Below, one piece after another: positions 25,450-33,545 of a stretch of 64,000 nucleotides of DNA. Where the stretch lies: positions 1-64,000 of the forward strand of contig DASXUC010000053.1 in NCBI GenBank assembly GCA_036505015.1, written 5' to 3'. The stretch is from DASXUC01 sp036505015 (lineage in GTDB: Bacteria; Sysuimicrobiota; Sysuimicrobiia; Sysuimicrobiales; Kaftiobacteriaceae). Under the pieces are notes generated by a model. It made no database searches and was not told where the DNA came from. It saw only the letters and a program-made list of their open reading frames with translations. Position numbers and translations under genes: made by a program. The stretch's first letter is position 1; each line of letters opens with the position of its first letter.

Positions 25450-27057
25450 ATGTTCAAACTCCTACGCTCCGTCGTTCTGCTGTTTCCCGTCATCGCACTG
25501 CTCTCCAACGGCTGCACCCGCGAACACGGACAAGTTCCCGGTGACATCCGCGCCATTTTCGCCAAGCCGGCGTACCAGCATGCCACGTGGGGATTGCGAG
25601 TGACCGACATGGACACCGGGGAGGTCATCTATGATCTGAACCCCGATCACCACTTCCTCATCGGTTCAGTTCGCAAGCTCCTCTCGGTGGGACTCCTGCT
25701 CAATGCCGTCGGCTCTCGCCACACGTTCGTGACGCCCGTCCACCGCCAGGGCATCGTGCGCCGGGGAGTCTTGACGGGCAACCTCATCCTTGTGGCCAGC
25801 GGCGACCTGACCATGGGCGGCCGGAGGAATCCTGACGGCAGCGTCGCCATCGCCAACCTTGACCACAATGAAGCGAATGATCTGGGGAACGCACAACTGA
25901 CCGCGCCGGATCCGCTGGCCGGCTACCGCGCGCTGGCGCAGCAGATTGCGGCGTCAGGCATCAAAGAGGTGCAGGGCGACGTGATCATCGATGACCGGCT
26001 GTTTGTCCCCTTCCGGTTTCGCGGTCAGTTCGATGTCCGTCCGATCTTCGTCAATGACGATGCCGTCGATGTGACGATCACGCCCACCGCCCCGGGCGCG
26101 CCGGCGTCCGTGCAATGGAGACCGGCGTCGTCGGCGTTCGGCGTGATGTCCACGCTCACGACCTCCCCCGCGGGCTCGGCAGTGCGGGTGGAGCTCGAGC
26201 CTGAACTCCCCACGTGCATCGGCGTCCCCAACTGCGTCGCGAAGGTGTCGGGCCAGATCCCCGCCGATTTTGTGCCTCCACTGACAAGCGCGTTTCCTCT
26301 CGTCAGGACCTTCCGGATCGTCGAGCCCGCGCGGTACGCGCGCACGGGCCTCATCGAGGCGTTGAAGAACGCGGGCGTGACCGTGAAGGCCAACGCCGTC
26401 GGGCCGAACCGGGTCGAATTGCTCCCTCCTCCGAATTCCTACGCGCCGGACACGAAGGTCGCCGAACTCGTGTCGGTGCCATACGCAGACATCGCCAGGT
26501 TCATCCTCAAGGTCAGCTACAACATCGGCGCGGACACCGCGCTGGTCCTCTTTGGGCTCACTCGGGGCGTGAAGGATATGCGCGGGTCGCTCGACGCCGA
26601 ACGAAAAGTGCTCAGCGCAGACTTTGGAATCCGGGCCGAGGACTTCACCTTTGTCGATGGCAGCGGAGGTGGCTTGACCACCGCAACGACGAAGGTCGTA
26701 ACGACGTTTCTGGAGCGGATGAGCAGAACACCGGACTTTGCCGGCTATCACGCCGCGCTCCCCATCCTCGGGATCGACGGGTCGCTTGCGTCCGTTTCGG
26801 AGTTCAAGCGTCAACCGTCTCTGGCGGGCGCCGAAAGGCACGTCTTTGCCAAGACGGGGACTTTCGTCGAGGGAACCGCGGCCGGACCGGTGCTTCGGGC
26901 GAAGGCGCTCGCGGGCTACATTCAGACGAAGAGCGGCCGACGGCTTGCCTTCGCGATAGTCGTGAACGACGCCGGCGTCCTGTCCAGCGTTGACGAGCTG
27001 TTTCGGGCGGTCCAGGATCAGGGGACGATCGCGGCCATCCTCTGGCGGGATCACTGA
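25450..27057 (+). CDS. dacB: D-alanyl-D-alanine carboxypeptidase/endopeptidase, PBP4 (S13) type, lipoprotein
   Basis: A 535-residue penicillin-binding protein. The N terminus is a lipoprotein-like signal ending at C22. The three active-site motifs are present: S73-x-x-K76 (GSVRK), SYN in place of the usual SDN (near residue 357) and KTG (FAKTGTF, near residue 478). An inserted domain of roughly 150 residues between the first two motifs is typical of S13. It trims or cleaves peptidoglycan cross-links in the periplasm. It starts 44 bases after the HAD gene and is followed by the initiator tRNA. Confidence 0.87.
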   Translation: MFKLLRSVVLLFPVIALLSNGCTREHGQVPGDIRAIFAKPAYQHATWGLRVTDMDTGEVIYDLNPDHHFLIGSVRKLLSVGLLLNAVGSRHTFVTPVHRQGIVRRGVLTGNLILVASGDLTMGGRRNPDGSVAIANLDHNEANDLGNAQLTAPDPLAGYRALAQQIAASGIKEVQGDVIIDDRLFVPFRFRGQFDVRPIFVNDDAVDVTITPTAPGAPASVQWRPASSAFGVMSTLTTSPAGSAVRVELEPELPTCIGVPNCVAKVSGQIPADFVPPLTSAFPLVRTFRIVEPARYARTGLIEALKNAGVTVKANAVGPNRVELLPPPNSYAPDTKVAELVSVPYADIARFILKVSYNIGADTALVLFGLTRGVKDMRGSLDAERKVLSADFGIRAEDFTFVDGSGGGLTTATTKVVTTFLERMSRTPDFAGYHAALPILGIDGSLASVSEFKRQPSLAGAERHVFAKTGTFVEGTAAGPVLRAKALAGYIQTKSGRRLAFAIVVNDAGVLSSVDELFRAVQDQGTIAAILWRDH

Positions 27058-27111
27058 CCCATCAAGATCATGAGCTCATGGTTCTGGCTCTCCCTCCGTA
27101 CGACGCCCGAG

Positions 27112-27140
27112 TTGAACTGAGGGGATCGACGCGCTATACT
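27112..27140 (+). promoter_or_regulatory. promoter of the initiator tRNA gene
   Basis: TTGAAC (27112-27117) and TATACT (27135-27140) are 17 bases apart, 11 bases before the mature tRNA 5' end. Confidence 0.75.
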
Positions 27141-27151
27141 AATAGAGCCGA

Positions 27152-27228
<77 letters not shown>

Positions 27229-27241
27229 GATCTCGTGGAGA

Positions 27242-27276
27242 GAGGCTCCCGACAGGGGGAGCCTCAATCCTTTTCT
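27242..27276 (+). terminator. terminator after the initiator tRNA
   Basis: GAGGCTCCC and GGGAGCCTC form a 9-bp stem followed by AATCCTTTTC. A longer version of the same hairpin follows the duplicated tRNA fragment at 30087. Confidence 0.75.
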
Positions 27277-27309
27277 TCCTCTTGGGAAAAAGGGATTGGG
27301 GAGAAGACA

Positions 27310-27507
27310 ATGGCGACACACAAGCACGTCCACAAAGCGAAGCGGCGGGACCTCTGCCAGCGGTGCGGGAAGCGCATTCCACCGGTTGCGCTCAAACACG
27401 AAGATCCGTTCTGCTCCCGCGTGTGCGCCGAGGCGACTTACGGCACCGGTGCGCGCAGCAAGCCCGGGCGAATGGTGGTCGGCGGCCTGCGCATCCGCAC
27501 AGCCTAG
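27310..27507 (+). CDS. small zinc-ribbon protein, copy 1
   Basis: A 65-residue basic protein with two cysteine pairs, CQRC (residues 16-19) and CSRVC (about 40-44), joined by a short loop (GKRIPPVALKHEDPF). It looks like a small zinc-binding treble-clef or ribbon protein, perhaps ribosome- or nucleic-acid-associated given its His/Lys-rich N terminus (MATHKHVHKAKRR). I do not recognise the family. A paralogue of 64 residues lies at 30159-30353 with the same upstream tRNA end and terminator, so the whole unit was duplicated. Both copies are intact. Confidence 0.72.
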   Translation: MATHKHVHKAKRRDLCQRCGKRIPPVALKHEDPFCSRVCAEATYGTGARSKPGRMVVGGLRIRTA

Positions 27508-27522
27508 AATCTGACTCCTTCC

Positions 27523-27909
27523 CTAAGGACCCTTTGTTTGCTGCCGCAAGAGGGCAGCCACGTCACGTTTCTGCGTTTTCCCCTCGGTCACCGACACGAC
27601 GATGTCCACCAACTCGTCCTCGTTCAGCGCGACCTCCACGTCATTGATCTCAAGGAACACGAGCGCCGCCACCGCGCCTGTTCGCTTGTTGCCGTCCACG
27701 AATGGGTGGTTCTTCACGATGTGGAATAGATAGGCGGCTGCCATCTCGAAGACGTCACCGTGCAGGTACTCCCCACCCATCGCTGCTTGGGGCATCGAGA
27801 CCGCTGATTCAAGCAAGCCGGCGTCCCGGATCCCGACCCGGCCTCCATACCGTTCGATCTGGTCGCGGTGAATCTCGACTACCTCAGCGAGGGTCAAGAA
27901 GAGAGGCAA
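27523..27909 (-). CDS. Doc-type Fic toxin
   Basis: A 128-residue protein of the Doc family. The active-site motif is HPFVDGNKRTG (about residues 66-76), matching the HPFxxGNKRT Fic signature. Doc toxins stop translation by phosphorylating elongation factor Tu. The start is TTG. An AbrB/MazE-fold antitoxin gene precedes it by 3 bases on the same strand, giving the usual antitoxin-toxin order. It is the first module of the toxin-antitoxin island between the two tRNA-linked repeats. Confidence 0.9.
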   Translation of the reverse strand: MPLFLTLAEVVEIHRDQIERYGGRVGIRDAGLLESAVSMPQAAMGGEYLHGDVFEMAAAYLFHIVKNHPFVDGNKRTGAVAALVFLEINDVEVALNEDELVDIVVSVTEGKTQKRDVAALLRQQTKGP

Positions 27910-27912
27910 CGG

Positions 27913-28140
27913 CTATTCAGCCAGCCTCTTAAGAGCACTCGCATAGCGCGTATTGACGTGATCCAGGGCCCTGCGAAACCGCCTCTGGCGGGGGGCATTT
28001 CGGGCCGGCGAGATTACCAGGCTTTCCCCATCAGTGGTGATCGAAAGTGGGGTCTTTGCATCGATCCGCAGCAGTCCGAGAATGCTCTTGTCGATGACCA
28101 GGGCGAGGCTGTTGCCGTGCTTAGTCAACCGCTTGATCAT
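27913..28140 (-). CDS. AbrB/MazE-fold antitoxin partner of Doc
   Basis: A 75-residue protein starting MIKRLTKHGNSLALVIDK, the swapped-hairpin DNA-binding fold of AbrB/MazE-type antitoxins. A basic C-terminal tail would neutralise the toxin. ATG 28140 is chosen because GGGGGA lies seven bases upstream; an in-frame ATG at 28155 would add five residues. An extended -10 (TGATACAAT on the minus strand near 28175) may be its promoter. Confidence 0.85.
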   Translation of the reverse strand: MIKRLTKHGNSLALVIDKSILGLLRIDAKTPLSITTDGESLVISPARNAPRQRRFRRALDHVNTRYASALKRLAE

Positions 28141-28272
28141 TTCGAGATCCCCCATCTACGCTGTACTTCCATTGTATCACCAAGACAAAGGTTGGGACAC
28201 CACCGCCATTGACTACTGGGGATGACATAGCACACAATGTATTCAGATGTAAACAGGCCATTGGGAGAACCT

Positions 28273-28713
28273 ATGCGGAGAGTGTCTGAAGGGCGAAAGT
28301 CACACGAATCTCCAGTTTCTGTCCGACTCGACGAATCGCTTTTCACGGCGATTCGTAAGGAAGCGGAGAGATCGGGGAAGCCGGTCTCGGCTGTGATTAG
28401 GGAGTTGCTCGAGATCTCCATACGTATGTCTAGGTTCCCAGGGATCACCTTCGTCGAGGGTCCTTTCGGGCGGAGGGCGCATCTAATAGGAACGGGGCTC
28501 GACGTGTGGGAGATCATGCGGCTGCTTCGAGAATTTGGGTCGGAGTCTGCACTGCGAGAGCATTTCCCACGCCTGTCGACTGTTGCACTGAAAGTAGCGC
28601 AAGCCTATGCGAAAGCCTATCCAGTGGAGATTGATGCTTTCATTGAAGCGAACTCCCAGTCTCTTGATGAGCTAAGGCGCAAGCTTCCCTGGCTTGAAGT
28701 GGTGCACCCATAA
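28273..28713 (+). CDS. ribbon-helix-helix plus DUF433-like antitoxin
   Basis: A 146-residue protein. Residues 10-50 are a ribbon-helix-helix (PVSVRLDESLFTAIRKEAERSGK). Residues 60-140 resemble DUF433 (HLIGTGLDVWEIMRLLREFGSE followed by a YAKAYPVEIDAFI stretch), the usual antitoxin partner of DUF5615 PIN-like toxins. Such a toxin follows 3 bases downstream. ATG 28273 has GGGAG five bases upstream; an in-frame start at 28237 would add 12 residues. Confidence 0.8.
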   Translation: MRRVSEGRKSHESPVSVRLDESLFTAIRKEAERSGKPVSAVIRELLEISIRMSRFPGITFVEGPFGRRAHLIGTGLDVWEIMRLLREFGSESALREHFPRLSTVALKVAQAYAKAYPVEIDAFIEANSQSLDELRRKLPWLEVVHP

Positions 28714-28716
28714 GCA

Positions 28717-29067
28717 GTGTCGGGCATCCTGCTCGATGCGGACATTAACCCCGCGGTGGCCGACGCACCTAGTCAGTTGGGACAGAATTCGGTGGCTGCC
28801 TCTGGGACCCCGGCCCTTGAAGCCTTGGACGACGTCGAATTGCTGCGCGAAGCAACCCGGCAGAGTCGAGTCTTGGCCACCTTCAATATCATCGATTTCA
28901 TTGAGGCCGCACGACAATTCGCCCAGCGGGCGGAAGACCATGCTGGAATCATTCTCATCCATTCGCGTTCCTACAAACAAACAGACGTGGGTCCAATCGC
29001 AAGGGCACTCGATGCACTGCTGCGTTCCCGAGCGGATTTCGTGAACGCGGTGCTTTTCCTCCAGTAG
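28717..29067 (+). CDS. DUF5615 PIN-like toxin
   Basis: A 116-residue protein. LLDADINPAVADAPSQLG contains the first acidic residue of the PIN-like active site, and RVLATFNIIDF corresponds to the RVLVTxDxDF motif. One acidic position normally present there is replaced (F-N-I-I-D), so activity may be altered. The start is GTG, 3 bases after the antitoxin stop. Two bases after its stop lies a 24-bp scar of the zinc-ribbon gene. Confidence 0.78.
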   Translation: MSGILLDADINPAVADAPSQLGQNSVAASGTPALEALDDVELLREATRQSRVLATFNIIDFIEAARQFAQRAEDHAGIILIHSRSYKQTDVGPIARALDALLRSRADFVNAVLFLQ

Positions 29068-29069
29068 AC

Positions 29070-29093
29070 TCCGTTCCGCTCCCGCGTCTGCGC
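29070..29093 (+). repeat. scar of the zinc-ribbon gene inside the island
   Basis: A 24-base stretch identical at 22 positions to part of the zinc-ribbon gene around the FCSRVC codons (copy 1, near 27413-27436). It lies directly after the DUF5615 toxin stop and suggests that a third copy of the duplicated unit once stood between the toxin-antitoxin modules. Confidence 0.6.
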
Positions 29094-29116
29094 GGAGACA
29101 CGTTCACCACGCACTC

Positions 29117-29473
29117 TTAAGCCGAACTGCTCAGAGACTCGAGACGCTCAAGGGTATCTGGATACTTCCTGACAAGCCAGATCAGCGCGGCCGCCTGTTC
29201 GTTGGGCTTACTGCGGCCTTGCTCCCATCGCTCAAGCGTTCTTGGGTTGACCCCGATCTTGAAGGCGAAGACCTGGCGAGACATGTGGAGGTTCTCACGA
29301 GTTTCACGTACGAGCTTTGGATTGACGGGTGGGAGTGTAATAGGTTCCACCTGATGGGTCCGAAGCGTTAGCCGACCCTCCCGATGATCGCGCATTGCCT
29401 GGATGCCGCCCATCAATTCACGGAACAGACTCCGTGCCTTCACTCCCTTTGCTCTCCTCCTAGGCTTGGCCAT
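29117..29473 (-). CDS. XRE-family antitoxin (HigA/MqsA-like)
   Basis: A 118-residue protein with a C-terminal helix-turn-helix (about residues 60-110, RENLHMSRQVFAFKIGVNPRTLERWEQGRSKP). The N-terminal part is basic. It lies 3 bases downstream of a RelE/HigB-like toxin gene in toxin-first order, as in higBA. Because the toxin frame is broken, this antitoxin may now be an orphan regulator. Confidence 0.82.
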   Translation of the reverse strand: MAKPRRRAKGVKARSLFRELMGGIQAMRDHREGRLTLRTHQVEPITLPPVNPKLVRETRENLHMSRQVFAFKIGVNPRTLERWEQGRSKPNEQAAALIWLVRKYPDTLERLESLSSSA

Positions 29474-29476
29474 ATC

Positions 29477-29832
29477 CTATGCCCTCCGATGTCCTCGACG
29501 CTCTGCGCGCTGTCGTACCTCGCGGTTCACTGCAGCCCTGAGCAGGCGCTTCTCGTCAGGGTTCAAATCTTCCATCTCGTCCTTGCCACACAGTGTCATA
29601 AGCCAAATCTGATTGTCTATCGTGAAGTAGTAGTAGATGATTCTCAAGCCACTGCGCTTGCCCTTGCTCCTTCTCGGATCCAACCAGCGAAGCTTTCTGA
29701 ATCCTCCTGTTCCGGGGATAGTCGTTCCGCCTCGGGATTGCTCGCGAGGTAGAGTTGCAACTGCCGGAAGCCCTCGTCATCCAGGTAGTCTGGATGAAGC
29801 TGGGTGAATGACGGCGCCTCGATGAATTCCAC
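29477..29832 (-). pseudogene. frameshifted RelE/HigB-like toxin
   Basis: The N-terminal half (VEFIEAPSFTQLHPDYLDDE and onward to NPEAER, from GTG 29832) reads in one frame. The C-terminal half (IPGTGGFRKLRWLDPRRSKG, then LRIIYYYF and EMEDLNPDEKRLL) reads in another. The two join near 29720 and would give a normal toxin of about 118 residues if one base were restored. The RelE-fold motifs RKLRW and GLRIIYYY are intact. A sequencing error would give the same picture. Confidence 0.78.
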
Positions 29833-30028
29833 CAAAGAATAGCATACGCAATTTGCGTACAACGGTCAATCCAGTGAACTAAACGGGGCCGCTCGAATAT
29901 GCTCTGGAAGCGGGGGACCGTCGGGGACGGGGCCTTCGCCTCCGTGAACTTGGCGCACTGAAGTGCGGTCCGCACTGGAGAGTAAAATGGGAAAGACGGC
30001 ATCTGATGCGGCGTTCAGGCGGTTGAGT

Positions 30029-30078
30029 TCGGGCTATAACCCGAAGGTCGCAGGTTCAAATCCTGCCCCCGCTACCAC
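30029..30078 (+). pseudogene. 3' fragment of initiator tRNA with a deleted anticodon base
   Basis: Repeats 27178-27228 from the anticodon stem to CCA with a single base missing: the loop reads CTATAA where the gene has CTCATAA. The 5' half is absent or unrecognisable. It marks the right-hand end of the toxin-antitoxin island and is followed by the same hairpin and zinc-ribbon gene as the intact tRNA. Confidence 0.88.
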
Positions 30079-30086
30079 ATGTTGTG

Positions 30087-30125
30087 GAGAGAGGCTCCCG
30101 AACAGGGGAGCCTCTCTCCTTTTCC
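30087..30125 (+). terminator. terminator, second copy
   Basis: GAGAGAGGCTCCC (30087-30099) and GGGAGCCTCTCTC (30106-30118) form a perfect 13-bp stem with a 6-base loop, followed by CTTTTCC. It is the better preserved copy of the hairpin at 27242. Confidence 0.82.
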
Positions 30126-30158
30126 TTCCTCTTGGGAAAAATGATTGGGGAGACGACG

Positions 30159-30353
30159 ATGGCACGACACCAGCACGTCCACAAAGCGAAGCGGCGGGAC
30201 CTCTGCCAGCGGTGCGGGAAGCGCATTCCCCCGGTGGCGCTTAGACACAAGGATCCGTTCTGCTCCCGCGTCTGCCCCGAAGCCACCTACGGCACCGGTC
30301 CGCGCAGCCGGTCCGGGCGGATGGTCGGCGGCCTGCGGATCCGCACGGCGTAG
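30159..30353 (+). CDS. small zinc-ribbon protein, copy 2
   Basis: A 64-residue paralogue of the protein at 27310. The two cysteine pairs and the core CQRCGKRIPPVAL are identical; the rest differs at about a dozen residues (for example HEDP to HKDP and ARSKP to PRSRS). Both reading frames have survived, which argues that the duplication is not very recent and that both may be functional. The upstream GGGGAGA is eight bases from the ATG. An in-frame ATG at 30141 would add six residues. Confidence 0.72.
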   Translation: MARHQHVHKAKRRDLCQRCGKRIPPVALRHKDPFCSRVCPEATYGTGPRSRSGRMVGGLRIRTA

Positions 30354-30377
30354 GTCTCTGTTTTTGAGATCTGAATC

Positions 30378-30408
30378 AGGGCCCGAAAGGCGCCCTCATG
30401 CTCTTTCA
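30378..30408 (+). terminator. weak terminator after the second zinc-ribbon gene
   Basis: AGGGC and GCCCT flank CCGAAAGGC, followed by CATGCTCTTTC. The stem is short and the T-run imperfect. Confidence 0.35.
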
Positions 30409-30423
30409 TCTTCTCAGGGTGTT

Positions 30424-31590
30424 TCAGGACCGGCTCTGTATGATGCCCGCCGCTGCGCGTAGATGGATGTTGAGGACATCTAGGAGGGCGGCGATATCAG
30501 TTTCATCATTGTAGGCATGAAGGGATACGCGGACCGCGTCTTTACGGCGATGATGCGCGCCACGTAGGGCAACTCTGATACCTGCTTTGTCGCAGTTCGT
30601 GACAAACATCTGCGGATCGGGAATCTCAAAGGTGACGATCCCAAGCCGGTGAGCAGGTTCTCGTGGCGTGAGGAGGATCACTCCTGCATTATCGAGTCTT
30701 TCCATCAACTGACCCGTGAGTTCCAGCACGCGCTGCTCGACGGCCGTAAGGCCGTACGATGCCAGCAGGGCGGCACCGGCGGACAGTCCAGCAAATCCTG
30801 CATAATTGGCGTTGCCGACTTCGAATCTGGTGGCACCTGCCGAGAGAATGAAATCCTCCAGCGCCGTTCCTTCGGCCAGGCCTTCTTCTCCTAAGTAAAC
30901 AGGCTCCGCGGCGTCGAGAAACCGCTCGCTACAATACAGGAAGCCTGCGCCATGGGTAGCGAGAATCCACTTGTGTCCGCCGCAGGCGAGAGCATCGACG
31001 CCAAGGCTCTGCGCGTTGATTGCCGCTGCCCCCACCGCCTGAATGCCGTCGACCACAAGGTGGGCACGGACCTCATGGGCGAGACCTGCCAACGATGCGA
31101 GATCGGCCCGATGGCCGCTATAGTATTGGACGGCAGAGACAACGATCACCCGCGTTGATCGGTCGATGGCGGTACGAAAGATGTCGGGCACCGCGTACCC
31201 CTCTGGGTGATCGACGACGCGGACTTCTACGCCCCGACGGCGAAGTCGAAGCCACGGCATGAGGTTGATTGGATGTTCGAATTTCGAGGTCACCACGGAA
31301 TCGCCCACCCCTAGCGGGAGCGCGTTTGCGGCGATGTTGAGCCCCTCACCCGTGTTCTTTGTAAGGGCGATTTGAGTGGACGAAGCACCTATCAGGCGTG
31401 CTGCTGATTCGCGGGCGTGGGCGAGTAGGCTCTTCCACTGCTCGGGTTGGCCGCCCGATTGAAGAGCCTGATGGAAGGAAGTGATCGCATCGCGCACTTC
31501 CTTGCCCAGCGGATTATAGTGGGCCGTGTCCATGAAGTGCATCTGCTGAAAGACAGGAAAACTATCCCTCAGTAATCTCCAACTCTTCAT
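30424..31590 (-). CDS. class V PLP-dependent enzyme (cysteine desulfurase / isopenicillin-N epimerase-like)
   Basis: A 388-residue fold-type I enzyme. The N terminus YFxDTAHYNPLG-like region, SVVTSKFEHPINLMPW, VDGIQAVGAAAIN and the PLP lysine in CGGHKWILATHGAGFLY identify the class V family. A catalytic cysteine of the NifS/IscS loop was not seen, so epimerase, lyase or transaminase activity is more likely than desulfuration. It is the last gene of the minus-strand peptide-uptake operon, which suggests that it acts on the imported amino acid or peptide, possibly as a racemase. The exact reaction is unknown. Confidence 0.8.
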   Translation of the reverse strand: MKSWRLLRDSFPVFQQMHFMDTAHYNPLGKEVRDAITSFHQALQSGGQPEQWKSLLAHARESAARLIGASSTQIALTKNTGEGLNIAANALPLGVGDSVVTSKFEHPINLMPWLRLRRRGVEVRVVDHPEGYAVPDIFRTAIDRSTRVIVVSAVQYYSGHRADLASLAGLAHEVRAHLVVDGIQAVGAAAINAQSLGVDALACGGHKWILATHGAGFLYCSERFLDAAEPVYLGEEGLAEGTALEDFILSAGATRFEVGNANYAGFAGLSAGAALLASYGLTAVEQRVLELTGQLMERLDNAGVILLTPREPAHRLGIVTFEIPDPQMFVTNCDKAGIRVALRGAHHRRKDAVRVSLHAYNDETDIAALLDVLNIHLRAAAGIIQSRS

Positions 31591-31618
31591 GCTGGTCTCC
31601 TCAGGACTTGCTCTCGGA

Positions 31619-32521
31619 TTACAATTTTAGTCTGGGGTCTAAGTAATCTCTCAACCAATCACCAACCAAGTTGATGCCCAGCACCGTAATCATGATGGCC
31701 GAGCCCGAGAAGGTAGCGATCCACCAGCCCCGCGGCAGATACTCCCTTCCTTCCGCGAGCATACTCCCCCAAGCCGGGATCGCAGGATCAATTCCAAGTC
31801 CGAGAAATGAAAGCGCCGCCTCCGCGAGGATATTGGTGGCGATCGTAAAGGATGCCACGACGATGACAGGGGCTGCAATGTTGGGCAGTATGTGCCTAAC
31901 CATGATGCGGGTGTTCGAAGCGCCCACGGCACGGCTTGCCATTACGAACTCGAGGTCACGTAACGAAAGCACTCTCCCACGGATGACTCGAAAGAACGTA
32001 GCCCATCGGCCCACCCCAAGAACAAGGATGATCTGCAGCAGCCCGTTGCCCAGTATCGCGAGAAACGTGAGCGCCAGGAGGATGAATGGAAAGGCCAGGA
32101 CGATCTCAGCTGACCGACTTGTCATGACATCGGGCACTCCCCCATAGAACCCAGCGATGAGACCCAGCACGATCCCAATCAAAGCGGAAATACTCGTCGC
32201 CGTGATCCCGACGATGACTGAAATTCGAGCCCCAAAGAGGATGCGGGTGAAAACATCTCTGCCGAGACCATCCGTTCCGAGAACGCGAAAGCCTGTGTCG
32301 GTCACGGTCAGAGGTGAGGCCAACCGTTCCTCGAGGTTTATTCGCGTCGGTGAATTACCACCGAGGTAGGGGGCGAGTATCGCGGCAAGGACGACCGTTG
32401 CGATGATGGCGAGTCCCACCAGTCCCGATTTCTGCCGTGCCAAGTCTCGTACGACCAGGCGGGCAGCCGATCGTCGTACACTCTTCGTATTGACTACGAT
32501 CCTCCGTCGGTAGCTTAGCAC
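31619..32521 (-). CDS. dipeptide/oligopeptide ABC transporter permease, DppC type
   Basis: A 300-residue inner-membrane protein with an N-terminal helix, the extracytoplasmic RVLGTDGLGRDVFTRILFGARISV segment found in DppC/OppC, and five further helices. The cytoplasmic EAA loop is EFVMASRAVGASNTRIMVRHILPN. It pairs with the DppB-type permease 25 bases upstream. The start is GTG. The ATPase subunits DppD and DppF are not encoded in the window. Confidence 0.93.
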   Translation of the reverse strand: MLSYRRRIVVNTKSVRRSAARLVVRDLARQKSGLVGLAIIATVVLAAILAPYLGGNSPTRINLEERLASPLTVTDTGFRVLGTDGLGRDVFTRILFGARISVIVGITATSISALIGIVLGLIAGFYGGVPDVMTSRSAEIVLAFPFILLALTFLAILGNGLLQIILVLGVGRWATFFRVIRGRVLSLRDLEFVMASRAVGASNTRIMVRHILPNIAAPVIVVASFTIATNILAEAALSFLGLGIDPAIPAWGSMLAEGREYLPRGWWIATFSGSAIMITVLGINLVGDWLRDYLDPRLKL

Positions 32522-32546
32522 CAGCGTCAGCGTAAGACGGTTCCAA

Positions 32547-33461
32547 TCAATACCGTACTCGCGGGTCGATCACGAAATAGAGAATGTCGACGATCAAATT
32601 CACTGCCAGAAGCACCAGCGCCAAGAAAGTCACGGCTGTTTGCACCAGCGGGAAGTCCTTGACCAGAATCGCCTGAACCGCCAGGCGACCTAACCCCGGC
32701 CACGCAAACACTGTCTCCACAATAACGGAGCCGCCCATGAATGCTCCGACCTGAAGCCCGACTACCGTAATCACGGGATTGAGCGCATTCCTCAGAGCGT
32801 GTTTGTAGAGGACGAGTCGCTCAGTCAGTCCCTTCGCCCGAGCCGTTCTCACATAATCTTCTCCAAGAACTTCAAGCATGGTGGAGCGGACCATTCGAGC
32901 GTTTAGCGCGAGCGGGAAGGTCGCGAGTGTGATCGTCGGGAGGACGAGATGGGCAAGACCACCCCGGCCTGATGCGGGGAACCAGTGCAGATCGACCGCA
33001 AATACCAGGATGAGCATGATGCCCAGCCAGAAATTCGGTGTCGCCTGGCCAATGAGAGCGAGAACCATTGCAAACGCATCCAGCCACGTCTGTCTTCCCA
33101 CGGCTGCCAGAATGCCCAGAGGGATGGCCAGGGAAAGGGCCAGCAAGAGAGCCAATGTTGCCAGCTGGATCGTTGCTGGTAAGCGTTCCAGGACCAGGTC
33201 CAAGTTTGCCTTGTGAAAATAAAGGGACGTCCCGAAGTCGCCCCGAACCGCCCGACCAAGAAACGATGCGTACTGCACCAGCAGAGGCCGATCGAAACCC
33301 ATGAGTTGTCTCAGCGCATCAACCTGGGCTTTGGTGGCGCCTTCTCCCAGCATCAGGCTGGCCGGATCTCCGGTTAAGAAAGTGGCAAAGAATACGAGGA
33401 AGGTAATTCCGATGATGACGATGACTCCTTGGATCAGGCGACTCGCGATAATTCGACCCAT
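32547..33461 (-). CDS. dipeptide/oligopeptide ABC transporter permease, DppB type
   Basis: A 304-residue permease. The N-terminal helix GVIVIIGITFLVFFATFLTGDPA and the EAA loop VLGEDYVRTARAKGLTERLVLYKHALRNALNP are typical of DppB. It forms the membrane channel with the DppC-type protein. It follows the M20 gene by 84 bases on the same strand. The matching substrate-binding protein appears to be the divergently transcribed gene at 36598. Confidence 0.93.
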   Translation of the reverse strand: MGRIIASRLIQGVIVIIGITFLVFFATFLTGDPASLMLGEGATKAQVDALRQLMGFDRPLLVQYASFLGRAVRGDFGTSLYFHKANLDLVLERLPATIQLATLALLLALSLAIPLGILAAVGRQTWLDAFAMVLALIGQATPNFWLGIMLILVFAVDLHWFPASGRGGLAHLVLPTITLATFPLALNARMVRSTMLEVLGEDYVRTARAKGLTERLVLYKHALRNALNPVITVVGLQVGAFMGGSVIVETVFAWPGLGRLAVQAILVKDFPLVQTAVTFLALVLLAVNLIVDILYFVIDPRVRY

Positions 33462-33545
33462 AGCCCGCCACGGTCGAGCTTAAGATCGGCGCCAGACCTG
33501 CTTCCCCCCCAAACAGTCGATGCACTGGCTGCCCCGGCGTGGATA

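Noticed and set aside
29833..30028. A further gene in the 196-base gap before the second tRNA fragment
   Set aside because: Open frames here are short extensions of neighbouring reading frames without motifs or ribosome binding sites; a decayed tRNA 5' half is possible but too weak to claim.
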